Source: Bacteroidota bacterium (GTDB taxonomy: Bacteria > Bacteroidota > Bacteroidia > Sphingobacteriales > Sphingobacteriaceae). Taken from it: DNA of 64,000 nt. Of this stretch, positions 25,788-35,587 are shown piece after piece. Below the pieces are notes generated by a model. The model had not been told where the DNA came from and made no database searches. It saw only the letters and a list, made by a program, of their open reading frames with translations. The DNA lies in the NCBI GenBank assembly GCA_018828585.1, contig JAHJVW010000034.1:46341-110340 (forward strand), read 5' to 3'. Numbering within the stretch: position 1 is the stretch's first letter; the number at the start of each line of letters is the position of its first letter. A program made the position numbers and the translations under genes.

Positions 25788-27248
25788 TTATAGCAATTGG
25801 TTTAAGCTTTCGCTCAATATTTTTTTATCATCAAAATCACTTTTCACTCCCTTTATATCCTGATACTTCTCATGTCCTTTACCTGCTAAAAGAATAATAT
25901 CTCCAGGCTTAGCCAGATGACAAGCTGTTTTAATAGCTTCTCTTCTATCGGTAATGGATAATACTTTTTTTTGATTGACTGGCGAAACCCCTACCTGCAT
26001 ATCTCTAATAATCTGATCAGGATCTTCTGATCTTGGATTATCTGAAGTTAAAATCACTTTATCGCTCCAATCACAGGCAGTCTGTGCCATTAACGGACGT
26101 TTAGTTTTGTCTCTGTCTCCTCCGCAGCCAATAATGGTAATCACCTGTTCAGTTTTTGACCGGATGGTATCTATGGTGGTCAGTACGTTTTCTATGGCAT
26201 CAGGTGTATGCGCATAATCTACAATACCGATGACTTTAGTTGGAGAAATGATATAATCGAATCTGCCTTCTGCACCATTTAAACGACTAAGAATAGTTAA
26301 TACTTTGGTTTTATCTTGATCTAACAATAATGCAGCGCCATAAACCGCCAAAAGATTGGAAGCATTGAAACTCCCTACCAGTTTGAAAAACACTTCCTCC
26401 CCATCCATGTCCAGGTGTAAACCTGAAAACTGGTTTTCTATAATTCGGGCTTTAAAATCTGTTAAGGATTTAATGCCATAAGTTTTTTTGTGCGCTTTGG
26501 TGTTTTGTAACATCACCAAACCGTTTTTATCATCTGCATTGGTCAATGCAAAAGCAGATTTTTCCAATCCATCAAAAAAGCCTTTTTTAGCTTTAATGTA
26601 ATTGTCAAAAGTTTTATGAAAGTCCAGATGATCATGAGTGATATTGGTAAATACCCCACCACTAAAGGTTAAACCTTCAATGCGATATTGTGCGACTGCA
26701 TGAGAGCTTACTTCCATAAAACAATAATCACAACCTAAAGTCACCATATCGTTCAATAAAATATTGAGTGCTATTGGATCAGGAGTGGTATGTGTTGATG
26801 GAATAATTTGATCATTGATCTTATTCTCAACCGTAGAAATCAATCCAGCCTTATAGCCCAAATCTCTAAACAATTGATAAAGTAAAGTGGCTACCGTTGT
26901 TTTGCCGTTGGTTCCAGTAATGCCTACTAATTTCAATTTCTTTGATGGATGGTGATAGAAATTTCCAGCAATGATTCCTAAGGCTTTCGCCGAGTTTTGA
27001 ACCTTAATATAAGTCACGCCATCTTCAAAAACAGTTGGCATATCTTCACATAGAATGGCAATAGCTCCTTTTTTGATAGTATCACTAATGTATTGATGAC
27101 CATTAGAAATAGTCCCTTTGATAGCAATAAAAAGCGTATTCGTCGCCACTTTTCGTGAATCAAACTGGATGGCATCTACCGGTAAATCTGTAGTGCCCAC
27201 CACTTGCTCTAAAGCAACTTTATATAATATGTCTTTTAGTATCGCCAC
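25788..27248 (-). CDS. murE: UDP-MurNAc-L-Ala-D-Glu--meso-2,6-diaminopimelate ligase
   Basis: MurE adds the third stem residue. The 486-residue protein has QFDSRKVATNTLFIAIKG at the N-terminus, ATP loop GITGTNGKTTVATLLYQL near residue 110, VMEVSSHAVAQYRIEGL, and VDYAHTPDAIENVL. The motif TSDNPRSEDPDQI carries DNPR, the signature of meso-diaminopimelate-specific enzymes, so the wall should be DAP-type. It directly abuts ftsI (stop and start adjacent). Confidence 0.97.
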   Translation of the reverse strand: MAILKDILYKVALEQVVGTTDLPVDAIQFDSRKVATNTLFIAIKGTISNGHQYISDTIKKGAIAILCEDMPTVFEDGVTYIKVQNSAKALGIIAGNFYHHPSKKLKLVGITGTNGKTTVATLLYQLFRDLGYKAGLISTVENKINDQIIPSTHTTPDPIALNILLNDMVTLGCDYCFMEVSSHAVAQYRIEGLTFSGGVFTNITHDHLDFHKTFDNYIKAKKGFFDGLEKSAFALTNADDKNGLVMLQNTKAHKKTYGIKSLTDFKARIIENQFSGLHLDMDGEEVFFKLVGSFNASNLLAVYGAALLLDQDKTKVLTILSRLNGAEGRFDYIISPTKVIGIVDYAHTPDAIENVLTTIDTIRSKTEQVITIIGCGGDRDKTKRPLMAQTACDWSDKVILTSDNPRSEDPDQIIRDMQVGVSPVNQKKVLSITDRREAIKTACHLAKPGDIILLAGKGHEKYQDIKGVKSDFDDKKILSESLNQLL

Positions 27249-29357
27249 TTATTCTAGTTCTATTAAGATTCTTGTTCCTTTATAAATCGGTGTCCCTGCC
27301 GCCAAAGACTGATTCGTTACTTCGCCTGCACCTTTCACTACTGGTTTTAAACCAGAGTTTCCTAAAACATATAAAGCATCCTTTAATCCCATGCCTACCA
27401 CATTTGGAACTGTGCCTTTATTAAATTTTACTTCTTTATAGGCGATCCCATTATTGGTATCTAAGGTTAGGTCACTTTCATTGGTAGAGGCATATAATGC
27501 TTTTACTCCGAAGGATTGATATACTTTTTGAGTTGATTTTTTATCTCCTGCTTTTACCTCTGGCATTTTAGTATTTCCTACCAATTGTGGTAATTGAGGT
27601 TTAGTATTCATATCCAAATCGCTACCATAAACAACATCGGCGATTTCTCTGAATACAGGACCAGCAACCGATGCCGCATAGTAAGATCCTTTTGTTGGGT
27701 TTTGCACCACTACAATCATGGAATATTTAGGATTTTCTGACGGAAAAAATCCGCAGAAAGATGCTTGATATTTTCTTTTCCCTTTATAGCCATTTGCACC
27801 ATCAGCTACCTGTGCAGTTCCTGTTTTACCGGATATCTCATATAATGGATTATTAATTGTACTTGCTGTACCTTCCACAACTACACCTCTCAACATCTCC
27901 TTTAATAAACCCAAAGTCTTATCAGAGCAGATTTTTTCTTTGATGGTTTTTGCTTGAAATAATTCCACTGTATTTCCTAATCTTTTTATTTCATGAACAA
28001 ATAATGGTGCAATCATTTTCCCATTATTTGCTACCGCATTGTACAGTGTCAAAATTTGGATTGGGGTAATTTTTAATTCATAACCATAAGCCATTTGCGG
28101 TAAGGTTAAACCACTCCACGATTTACTTTTTGTTGTCTTTATCAATGGGGTACCTTCACCCGCTATTTGCAGACCTAATTTTTCGTTTAAATGTAATGCA
28201 TGAAGTTTACTGGTAAAGGCGTCAGGATTATCTTTGTATGATTTGAGTATTTGTTTAACAATGCCCACGTTTGAAGAAAGTTCAAATGCCTTCCTCATTG
28301 GAATCACACCCATATCTTCATGGTCCTTTATGGTATGATTGTAGACTTTAAACTGCCCGTGTTCAGTATCCACCATATCGTTTAGCCCAAATTTCCCATC
28401 ATCAATAGCAACCAAATAAGAAGCTAACTTAAAAGTCGATCCAGGTTCTGCACTTTGTGCAATCGCATAATTATAGATTTCTTTGTAATCATTTTCTCCT
28501 TCTCCTACCTTACTGTAATTAGCAATGGCCTTAATTTCTCCAGTTTTTACCTCCATTACCATCACACAACCAAAATCAGCAGCACTTTTAATTAACTGCC
28601 TTTTGAGCGCCTGCTGAGCTAAATCCTGCATGTTTACATCTATGGTTGAAACCACATCTGCTCCATCTTTTGGTGCAATTTCCGCATCCTCATTTACAGG
28701 CATCCATGCGCCACCGGCAATTCTCTGCACCAACCTTTTGCCAGTTTCTCCGTTGATGTATTCGCCATAAGCACCTTCCAAACCAACTGCCGCTTGCGCA
28801 TTTGCATTGTAATAACCAATCGTTCTTGAGGCTAAATCTCTGAACGGAAGAATCCTTTTGTTTTGTTGTTCGGCGATCATCCCTCCAGTATATCGTCCCA
28901 TATTGAAAATCGGGAACTTTTTTAACGCTTTTAAATCCTGATAGGTGATATCTCTTTTAATTAGGAAATAACGTTCTCCATCATGGCGGGCATTTCTCAA
29001 TAATCTGGAATATTCCTTTTCGGATTTATCCTTAAAATAATTAGCCAGCTTATAGGCTAACGAATCTACCTTGCTATAGAAAACTTCATCTTCCTGAATC
29101 CCTCCTGCTAACAAATCCATTCGGATATCATATTCAGGAACTGAGGTAGCTAGTAAACTTCCATCTATAGAATAAATATTTCCACGGGCAGCTTCTACCT
29201 CAGCATATTTGGTGCTCAGACTAGTGGCCATCTTACGATATTTCTCCCCTTTAAAAACCTGCACATTCACCATTTGAGCAATGACAGCCATTGCAAAAAT
29301 AATAATGAGCCCAAAGGCTGCATAAACTCTAAGAAGTATATTGGTCCTTATGTTCAT
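27249..29357 (-). CDS. ftsI: Division-specific penicillin-binding protein (FtsI/PBP3) with C-terminal PASTA domain
   Basis: The 702-residue class B PBP has an N-terminal membrane segment (VYAAFGLIIIFAMAVIAQM), a dimerisation domain, and a transpeptidase domain with SAEPGSTFKLAS (SxxK, near 304), SSNVG (SxN) and ISGKTGTAQ (KTG, near 510). A single PASTA domain (VPNVVGMGLKDALYVLGNSGL) ends the protein; E. coli FtsI lacks it. Its start overlaps the end of the ftsL-like gene by 4 bases. It crosslinks septal peptidoglycan with FtsW. Confidence 0.95.
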   Translation of the reverse strand: MNIRTNILLRVYAAFGLIIIFAMAVIAQMVNVQVFKGEKYRKMATSLSTKYAEVEAARGNIYSIDGSLLATSVPEYDIRMDLLAGGIQEDEVFYSKVDSLAYKLANYFKDKSEKEYSRLLRNARHDGERYFLIKRDITYQDLKALKKFPIFNMGRYTGGMIAEQQNKRILPFRDLASRTIGYYNANAQAAVGLEGAYGEYINGETGKRLVQRIAGGAWMPVNEDAEIAPKDGADVVSTIDVNMQDLAQQALKRQLIKSAADFGCVMVMEVKTGEIKAIANYSKVGEGENDYKEIYNYAIAQSAEPGSTFKLASYLVAIDDGKFGLNDMVDTEHGQFKVYNHTIKDHEDMGVIPMRKAFELSSNVGIVKQILKSYKDNPDAFTSKLHALHLNEKLGLQIAGEGTPLIKTTKSKSWSGLTLPQMAYGYELKITPIQILTLYNAVANNGKMIAPLFVHEIKRLGNTVELFQAKTIKEKICSDKTLGLLKEMLRGVVVEGTASTINNPLYEISGKTGTAQVADGANGYKGKRKYQASFCGFFPSENPKYSMIVVVQNPTKGSYYAASVAGPVFREIADVVYGSDLDMNTKPQLPQLVGNTKMPEVKAGDKKSTQKVYQSFGVKALYASTNESDLTLDTNNGIAYKEVKFNKGTVPNVVGMGLKDALYVLGNSGLKPVVKGAGEVTNQSLAAGTPIYKGTRILIELE

Positions 29358-29752
29358 GGTTGATTTACAGTTAGTTTAATTGGCGGTTCGATAGATACTT
29401 TCAATCCTAATAATGTATCTACCCTTTTCATCACTTCACTTTCCTTGCTTCGAAACATTAAATCCGCCTTCAGCGTCTTAAAATCCCAGCTCAATTCTTT
29501 TACTTCTTTGCTCAGCTTATCAATTTTTCGGATGTTGTTTTCGGCTGTGTGCCGATTTCCGATATACATCATCCCAAGAAAAGCCAAGAAAATCACAAAT
29601 GGTAAAGCTTCTGTTGCTGCCTCCTTTGAAATAGCTCCTTTTAAAAATAGATTGGTAAAGAAACTCGGAGCAGCAGGAGCCTTCTCTCTCACCTTTGGCT
29701 CTTCAACCTCTAGCAGCTCTTCTTCGATTTCTGTTTTTAACCTATTTGTCAT
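29354..29752 (-). CDS. ftsL: FtsL-like cell division protein
   Basis: The 132-residue protein has a charged cytoplasmic part of about 45 residues, one membrane segment (ALPFVIFLAFLGMMYIG) and a periplasmic coiled-coil-like stretch (NNIRKIDKLSKEVKELSWDFKTLKADLMF). Topology, size and position between rsmH and ftsI identify it as the FtsL slot; sequence alone would not. It overlaps rsmH and ftsI by 4 bases each, which suggests translational coupling. Confidence 0.85.
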   Translation of the reverse strand: MTNRLKTEIEEELLEVEEPKVREKAPAAPSFFTNLFLKGAISKEAATEALPFVIFLAFLGMMYIGNRHTAENNIRKIDKLSKEVKELSWDFKTLKADLMFRSKESEVMKRVDTLLGLKVSIEPPIKLTVNQP

Positions 29753-30648
29753 TTCTTGATGGCTATTCTTAGTCTTGCACTCCTGGCCCTGTTATTTATT
29801 TTGATTTCTTCTTCTGATGCGATGATGGATTTTTTAATGGGGTCGAACGGTTTAATTTCATTTCCAAAAAAATCCTTTTCTACAGTTCCCGAGAATTTTC
29901 CTTTTGTCATAAAATTCTTGACCAATCTATCCTCTAGGGAATGATAAGACATCACCACCAATCGCCCTCCAACAGCCAAAACTTCTGCCGTTTGCTCTAA
30001 AAAATCTTTCAAGGCTTCCATCTCTTGATTTACCTCTATCCTTAGTGCTTGAAAAACTTGTGCTAAATATTTATTTTCTTTTCCTCTTGGAATTAATTTG
30101 GCTATAACCGATTTTAATTCTCCTATCGTATTGATCTTATTAGTCAAACGAGCGGTTATAATCGTTTTAGCCAGCGATTTCGCATTTTGAATTTCACCGT
30201 AAATCCCAAATATTTTATGCAATTCCTCTTCTGGATATTCATTCACTACCTGCTTTGCCGTTAAAGCTGCCGATTGATCCATCCTCATATCTAAATCCGC
30301 ATCAAAGCGGGTAGAAAAACCACGTTCTGGAACATCAAACTGATGAGAAGAAACTCCTAAATCAGCTAATATCCCATCTACCGGAATCATGTCATGCATC
30401 CTTAAATTATTTTTCAGGTATCTAAAATTCTGATCTATAAAAACAAAGCGATCATCTTCAATGCTATTTTGTTGGGCGTCCTCATCCTGATCAAAGGCAA
30501 CTAAAACACCTTCTTCACTTAAGGATTTCATGATTTCGCGAGCATGACCACCGCCACCAAATGTGACGTCCACATATTTACCTGAAGGCTTAATTTCTAG
30601 CCCTTCCATGCATTCTTTCAGCATGACTGGAATATGATACTTAGACAT
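29749..30648 (-). CDS. rsmH: 16S rRNA (cytosine-1402-N4)-methyltransferase
   Basis: RsmH (MraW) methylates C1402 in the ribosomal P site. The 299-residue SAM enzyme has YHIPVMLKECMEGL, VDVTFGGGGHAREIM (SAM motif), LADLGVSSHQFDVPERGFS, FQALRIEVNQEMEAL and VMSYHSLEDRLVKNFM, all family hallmarks. It overlaps mraZ by 8 bases and ftsL by 4. Confidence 0.97.
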   Translation of the reverse strand: MSKYHIPVMLKECMEGLEIKPSGKYVDVTFGGGGHAREIMKSLSEEGVLVAFDQDEDAQQNSIEDDRFVFIDQNFRYLKNNLRMHDMIPVDGILADLGVSSHQFDVPERGFSTRFDADLDMRMDQSAALTAKQVVNEYPEEELHKIFGIYGEIQNAKSLAKTIITARLTNKINTIGELKSVIAKLIPRGKENKYLAQVFQALRIEVNQEMEALKDFLEQTAEVLAVGGRLVVMSYHSLEDRLVKNFMTKGKFSGTVEKDFFGNEIKPFDPIKKSIIASEEEIKINNRARSARLRIAIKK

Positions 30649-31099
30649 CCTTGTTCCTCCCTCCCATTACTTCTTCAGCCAGATTCGCAAAGTTTTCAGG
30701 CTCATTATCTAATTGTGTATCATAAACATCTTTTGCCCACACCTCAATCTTATCAAACTGACAAGCTAAAACTACTTCAGCTCCAATACCTGCATATTCT
30801 AATAAAGATTTTGGCAATAAGACCCTGCCTGACGCATCTAAGCTTAATTCGGTAGCACCGCGAGTAAAATATCTGATAAATTCGCGTGTCTTTTTTTCGA
30901 AAGAATTTAATTGAGCCAACTCAGCTGTAATCTTATCCCACTCGGCTTTTGCGTAAATGGTCAGGTGTTTTTCAAAACCACGGTGAATCACCAATCCCTC
31001 CGCATCCACTGCAGGCAATTGCTTTTTAAGACCGGAAGGAACCATTAAACGGCCTTTCGCATCCAGTTTGCAATCAAATTCTCCAATGAGCTGAGACAT
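30641..31099 (-). CDS. mraZ: Transcriptional regulator / division protein MraZ
   Basis: MraZ is an AbrB-like DNA-binding protein that represses its own dcw operon in studied bacteria. The 152-residue protein has the two SpoVT/AbrB-like halves: LIGEFDCKLDAKGRLMVPSGLKKQL and FTRGATELSLDASGRVLLPKSLLEY, each with the D-x-x-GR core. It is the first gene of the cluster and has three MraZ-type boxes 45-70 bases upstream of its start. Confidence 0.96.
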   Translation of the reverse strand: MSQLIGEFDCKLDAKGRLMVPSGLKKQLPAVDAEGLVIHRGFEKHLTIYAKAEWDKITAELAQLNSFEKKTREFIRYFTRGATELSLDASGRVLLPKSLLEYAGIGAEVVLACQFDKIEVWAKDVYDTQLDNEPENFANLAEEVMGGRNKDV

Positions 31100-31143
31100 G
31101 GTTGTTCTGTTTTGAGTATTTGTTATGTAAAATTAGATATTGT

Positions 31144-31169
31144 TACCACTTTTTCCCACTTTCTACCAC
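31144..31169 (-). promoter_or_regulatory. MraZ operator: three boxes at 10-bp period
   Basis: On the minus strand GTGGTA (31169-31164), GTGGGA (31159-31154) and GTGGTA (31149-31144) are spaced by exactly 10 bp, one helical turn, upstream of mraZ. MraZ is known to bind GTGGG-type direct repeats in other phyla, so autoregulation is the natural reading. Confidence 0.7.
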
Positions 31170-31252
31170 AAAAAGTTTTCAACAGTCCTAAATCGACTAC
31201 AAACCTCCACTTACACCTATTTCAGTCAATTTTTAGGATGAGAGAAAAGGGC

Positions 31253-31288
31253 AAAAAAAAAGCGCTGAGTCTGAGACTCAGCGCTTTT
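31253..31288 (-). terminator. Terminator of pgk
   Basis: AGCGCTGAGTC and GACTCAGCGCT form a perfect 11-bp stem around TGA, with nine T following on the minus strand, 25 bases after the pgk stop. It separates pgk from the dcw cluster. Confidence 0.9.
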
Positions 31289-31309
31289 AAAGCGAAAATT
31301 CTGCTTAAA

Positions 31310-32500
31310 TTATTCGTTTATCGCCTTAACACCAGGCAATTCCTTTCCTTCCATGTATTCCAATAATGCGCCACCTCCGGTTGATACATAGCTGACTTGA
31401 TCTTCCATTCCAAACTTGGCTACTGCTGCTGCTGAATCACCTCCACCTATCAAAGAAAATGCTCCGTTTTCAGTTGCTTCTACTACTGCATGAGCAACGG
31501 ATTTGGTTCCGTTTTCGAACTTAGACATTTCAAAAACGCCCATTGGTCCATTCCATAAAATGGTTTTAGATTTCTTAATGACTTCGGTAAAGGCTGCAAT
31601 GGTATCATCGCCAATATCCAAACCCATCCAATTGTCTTTGATATGGTCATTATAAGCATTTCCAGTTTCAGCATCGTTAGAAAAAGCATCGGCAACCACA
31701 GAATCTGTTGGGATCAACATTTTTACGCCTTTTTCATTCGCTTTTTTGATGAGCTCTTTGGCTAGTTCCAATTTATCATCTTCTACCAAAGATTTTCCGA
31801 TATTACCTCCATTGGCTTTAATGAAAGTATAAGTCATCCCACCACCAATGAGTAGGTTATCTACTTTATCTAGTAATTTTTCGATCAATAAAATCTTATC
31901 CGAAACTTTTGCTCCTCCCATGATGGCAGTGAAAGGTCTATTTGGTTCATTCAGCACTTTTTCCGCATTGGCTAGCTCGGCACCCATTAGGTAACCAAAG
32001 TATTTTGCATCCGGAAAGAATTGTGCAATTACCGCTGTTGAGGCATGCGCTCGATGTGCGGTTCCGAAAGCATCGTTTACATACACTTTTCCTAATTTTG
32101 CTAATTTCTCGGCGAAGGCTTTATCCCCATTTTCTTCTTCTTTGTGAAATCTCAGATTTTCTAAGAGTAATACTTCCCCGATGTTCAAATCTGCAGCTTT
32201 CTTTTGCGCTTCTTCACCAATGCAATCATCAACGAAAGCCACTTTTTTGCCCAATAAATCAGATAAATGCTTAACGATATGTTTTAAAGAATATTTGTTT
32301 GTTGGACCATCTTTTGGTCGACCCAAATGCGACATCAAAATCACACTTCCACCATCCTTTAATATTTTGTTAATAGTAGGTAGAGCCGCTGTCATTCTTT
32401 TATCATCGGTAATGTTAAAGTCTGCATCCAAAGGAACGTTGAAATCTACACGGATTAAGGCTTTTTTTCCAGAGAAATTTATATCATCTATTGTTTTCAT
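31310..32500 (-). CDS. pgk: Phosphoglycerate kinase
   Basis: Pgk makes ATP from 1,3-bisphosphoglycerate in glycolysis. The 396-residue length is standard. Visible are [83 protein letters not shown] and the nucleotide loop [15 protein letters not shown]. It is transcribed alone, with a strong terminator. The other glycolytic gene gap lies about 0.9 kb upstream in the same direction, split from it by a GNAT gene. Confidence 0.97.
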   Translation of the reverse strand: MKTIDDINFSGKKALIRVDFNVPLDADFNITDDKRMTAALPTINKILKDGGSVILMSHLGRPKDGPTNKYSLKHIVKHLSDLLGKKVAFVDDCIGEEAQKKAADLNIGEVLLLENLRFHKEEENGDKAFAEKLAKLGKVYVNDAFGTAHRAHASTAVIAQFFPDAKYFGYLMGAELANAEKVLNEPNRPFTAIMGGAKVSDKILLIEKLLDKVDNLLIGGGMTYTFIKANGGNIGKSLVEDDKLELAKELIKKANEKGVKMLIPTDSVVADAFSNDAETGNAYNDHIKDNWMGLDIGDDTIAAFTEVIKKSKTILWNGPMGVFEMSKFENGTKSVAHAVVEATENGAFSLIGGGDSAAAVAKFGMEDQVSYVSTGGGALLEYMEGKELPGVKAINE

Positions 32501-32655
32501 TTGTCTTTTTGTTTGTGATGCTAAACTAAGGAATGTTGATGGGAGTTGAAAGTTTTAGTTGGAAGATGGTTGGTGGCAGATGGTTAATGGGGGATAGATC
32601 ATGGTTAATCGTGTATATAGAAACCATGAACTATGAACCATTCACCATCAACAAT

Positions 32656-33090
32656 CTATTGAATCTTCAAATACATCACTTTATGCGGACCAATTCCAGG
32701 GATGTCAAAGGTTTCGCTGACGAACTCGAAACCTAATGCCTGATAAAAGCGAAAAGCTTTCTCGCGAGCGTTACACCAGATGTAGTTTACTCTTTTTCCT
32801 CTCAAATAAACAATGGCAAAGTTCACCAGTTTATTACCATGACCTTTACCCTGATAAGCTAGCGCAGTGGCCATTCCACGTAATTGAAAGGCGTCACCCT
32901 CGAAATCGGGGTGTTTTTGATGATGAAAGGAAACGACGCAAATGGGTTGTTCATCTATTATATCCCCTAAATGAAAAGTATCATCTGCATCATCATTTAA
33001 AAAAACACACTCTTCATTTTTTAAATTTCCATCTCGAAGGATGGTATTTCGGAGCGGCAGGACTTCTTCTGTGTTGAGGAATTTGATCAT
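32656..33090 (-). CDS. GNAT family N-acetyltransferase
   Basis: The 144-residue protein has the GNAT fold: motif A is ALAYQGKGHGNKLVNFAI (Q/R-x-x-G-x-G for acetyl-CoA), followed by INYIWCNAREKAFRFYQALGFEFV, the usual motif B with the YxxxGF element. The N-terminal part (EEVLPLRNTILRDG) resembles ElaA/PhnO-like members. The acceptor substrate is unknown. It is flanked by repeat-like noncoding DNA on both sides. Confidence 0.8.
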   Translation of the reverse strand: MIKFLNTEEVLPLRNTILRDGNLKNEECVFLNDDADDTFHLGDIIDEQPICVVSFHHQKHPDFEGDAFQLRGMATALAYQGKGHGNKLVNFAIVYLRGKRVNYIWCNAREKAFRFYQALGFEFVSETFDIPGIGPHKVMYLKIQ

Positions 33091-33390
33091 TTTAATGTGA
33101 TTGGATTATATTTCTTACTTATTTCAAAATTAGCTTGTATTTAAGAGATTCTATGACTTTTACCCTCATGCCTTTCCGGCCCTCTTGAGCGGGCCAACTC
33201 AAGTCCTTTTCCCTCAGTTGAAAAGGACCAAAAAATCGTCGCTGCGCCAGTCTCTATTAAAGTTACTAGGTAGGCTAATTTTTAACTACCGAGACTGCCA
33301 AGGCGAACTTAAAAGGTTTGAAAGTTTTTGCGAAGGCACAATTTAAATCCAAACACTCTGCTCAAATTATCGTTTTATTATGAATTGCTT
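33091..33390. other. 300-bp noncoding gap with an inverted repeat
   Basis: No gene is seen between gap and the GNAT gene. CAGTCTC (33248-33254) and GAGACTG (33291-33297), extended by an imperfect GTAG/CTAC inner pair, form a palindromic unit. GC-richer patches with AGGCCCTC-like and TTTTCC-like palindromes nearby look like degenerate intergenic repeats. I see no clear terminator or promoter. Confidence 0.4.
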
Positions 33391-34395
33391 TTAAACACCT
33401 CTTTTTTCAATTTCTTCTACTAAATCTACGATGCGGTTAGAATAGCCAAATTCGTTGTCGTACCAACCTACTACTTTTACCATTCCTCCTACGATAGAAG
33501 TTAACAATGAATCAAAAATGCATGAATGTGGATTATCAATCACATCTACAGAAACTATTGGATCCTCGGTGTATTGCAGTATTTTTTTTAACGGACCATC
33601 AGCAGCTTTCTTAAAAGCTTGATTGATTTCTTCCACAGATAGAGGTTGATTTTTGAGTATGCAAGTAAAATCAGTTAAAGAGCCATTTAAAACAGGGACT
33701 CGAATACCTGCACCTCCTAAATTTCCTTCCAATTGAGGAAAAATATGGGTGATGGCTTTCGCTGCTCCAGTAGTAGTTGGAATGATGGAGGAGGAGGCCG
33801 CTCTTGCTCTTCGTAAATCACGGTGTGGGGCATCATGTAAATTTTGATCCCCAGTCATGGAGTGAACAGTGGTAATGTACCCTTCTTTGATTCCCCAATT
33901 ATCATCTAATACTTTCACCAAAGGTGCTACATTATTAGTGGTACAAGAGGCGTTGGAAATAATTGGAGCTGCCCAATCAATTTGCTCTCCATTTACCCCC
34001 AACACAATAGTAGGTATTTCTTTATCTGGAGACGGAGCAGAAAGTAACACTTTTTTTGCTCCTGCTTTGATGTGTTGGCTTGCTAACTCTTCTGAAATGA
34101 ATTTGCCCGTGGACTCTATTACCAAGTCAATACCCAACTCTTTCCAAGGAAGAAGAGCAGGGCTTTTCTCTGCTGTAATTAATATAGCATGACCATCTAT
34201 AATGATGTAACAATCATCAGCTGTTACATTTCCCTTAAAATTACCGTGTACCGAATCGTATTTAAGCAAGTGAGCTAATGTTACTGTATCTGTAAGGTCG
34301 TTGATCACTTTTAGGTCTTTTAACCTTCCTCTTCGATACAGTACATTTAATACTGTCCTTCCTATTCTACCGAATCCGTTGATTGCAATATTCAT
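33391..34395 (-). CDS. gap: Glyceraldehyde-3-phosphate dehydrogenase, type I
   Basis: The 334-residue protein has the NAD-binding start IAINGFGRIGRTVLNVL, the active-site SNASCTTNNVAPLVKVL with the catalytic Cys near residue 150, the HSMTGDQNLHDAPHRDLRRARAA anion-site region, and WYDNEFGYSNRIVDLV at the end. Residue 33 region reads INDLTD, with Asp after the second strand, consistent with NAD preference. Catabolic type by overall pattern. Confidence 0.96.
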   Translation of the reverse strand: MNIAINGFGRIGRTVLNVLYRRGRLKDLKVINDLTDTVTLAHLLKYDSVHGNFKGNVTADDCYIIIDGHAILITAEKSPALLPWKELGIDLVIESTGKFISEELASQHIKAGAKKVLLSAPSPDKEIPTIVLGVNGEQIDWAAPIISNASCTTNNVAPLVKVLDDNWGIKEGYITTVHSMTGDQNLHDAPHRDLRRARAASSSIIPTTTGAAKAITHIFPQLEGNLGGAGIRVPVLNGSLTDFTCILKNQPLSVEEINQAFKKAADGPLKKILQYTEDPIVSVDVIDNPHSCIFDSLLTSIVGGMVKVVGWYDNEFGYSNRIVDLVEEIEKRGV

Positions 34396-34504
34396 TTATC
34401 CAATTTTGCGCAAGTTAATAAATGGCGGACAAAAGAACGTTGATTTTGTTTGGGAGGATGGTTGATGGCTCATAACTAGGTACACGATTCCTATCAATTT
34501 CTTT

Positions 34505-35587
34505 TTAAAATTGATTCACTACCTCAATTACCTTCTCGATATCATTAAAGCTGTGTGCAAATGAAATAGGCAAACTCAAAGTTGTTTGATGAATTTCTTC
34601 GGAAATGGGATAACTTTCTTCCTTAAAAAAAACCTGATAGGCTTTTTGCTGATGTGGTGGAATGGGATAATGAATTTCTGCCCCTATACCATGATCTAGC
34701 AAGTACTTTTTTAATTCATCCCTTTTAGGATGACGCACATTGAAGATATGATACACATCATATTCGTCAGGGTTTACCCTTGGTTGGATATAATCCCTCT
34801 TTAAATGTTTGTGGTAAAGTTGAGCTAATCCTCTTTTATGTTCTGTAATTTGATCGAGATACTTCAATTTGACACTTAAAAAGCCAGCCTGAATTTCATC
34901 TAATCTAGAATTAAATCCTATGTATTCATTATGGTACTTTTGCGCTGAGCCGTAATTTCTTAAAGACTTCACCAGTTTTGCATCACTCTCTAAAGACACG
35001 GTTAAAGCTCCTCCATCACCTAAAGCTCCTAAATTCTTTGTAGGATAAAAGCTGAAAGCTCCTAATCCAAAAGTTCCAGCTTGCTTCCCCTTAAATTTTG
35101 CGCCATGTGCCTGTGCACAATCCTCAATTAAATGCAATTGATACTTTTTACAGATGGCTTCTATTTTATCCATCTGGCATACTTTTCCGTATAAATGGGT
35201 CAGCATGATGGCTTTAGTTCTTGAGTTAATCCTTTCTTCTATCTTTTCAGGATCAATGTTATAGGTACTAATATCAGGTTCCACCAAAACAGGCTTAAAA
35301 CCTGCATTAATTACTGCTAATATAGTGGCGATATAAGTATTTGACGCGACCAACACCTCAGCATCTTTAGGTAATTGAAGTACTTTTAAAGCCAATACCA
35401 ACGCATCTAAACCTGAGGCCAGTCCAACACAGTAATTGGCTCCACAATAATCGGCGAAAGCCCGCTCAAAACGTTTGACTTTATTCCCTAAAATATACCA
35501 GCCCGATTGTAAAGAATCCTGAAAATCTTTTTCAAATTCTTTAAAAAAAGGTTGATTGAGTTTGCCTAAATCCTCGTATGGAATCAT
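34505..35587 (-). CDS. fdtB: DegT/DnrJ/EryC1 sugar aminotransferase (FdtB/QdtB-like)
   Basis: The 360-residue PLP enzyme transfers an amino group to a dTDP-3-keto sugar, by family. Landmarks are YCGANYCVGLASGLDALVLAL, HLYGKVCQMDKIEAICKKY, IEDCAQAHGAKFKGKQAGTFG and SFYPTKNLGALGDGGAL with the PLP lysine; the end (HIFNVRHPKRDELKKYLLDHGIGAEIHYPIP) is typical. It overlaps the FdtA-like ketoisomerase gene by 4 bases, a pairing known for dTDP-Fucp3N or Quip3N synthesis. FdtB and QdtB cannot be told apart here. Confidence 0.82.
   Translation of the reverse strand: MIPYEDLGKLNQPFFKEFEKDFQDSLQSGWYILGNKVKRFERAFADYCGANYCVGLASGLDALVLALKVLQLPKDAEVLVASNTYIATILAVINAGFKPVLVEPDISTYNIDPEKIEERINSRTKAIMLTHLYGKVCQMDKIEAICKKYQLHLIEDCAQAHGAKFKGKQAGTFGLGAFSFYPTKNLGALGDGGALTVSLESDAKLVKSLRNYGSAQKYHNEYIGFNSRLDEIQAGFLSVKLKYLDQITEHKRGLAQLYHKHLKRDYIQPRVNPDEYDVYHIFNVRHPKRDELKKYLLDHGIGAEIHYPIPPHQQKAYQVFFKEESYPISEEIHQTTLSLPISFAHSFNDIEKVIEVVNQF

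Noticed and set aside
25772..25788. Loss of murF by deletion between murE and mraY
   Set aside because: To my knowledge murF is usually outside the dcw cluster in this phylum, so absence here is normal.
32501..32655. Small coding frame in the pgk upstream region
   Set aside because: The sequence is repetitive TTGG/ATGG-rich intergenic DNA with no family resemblance.
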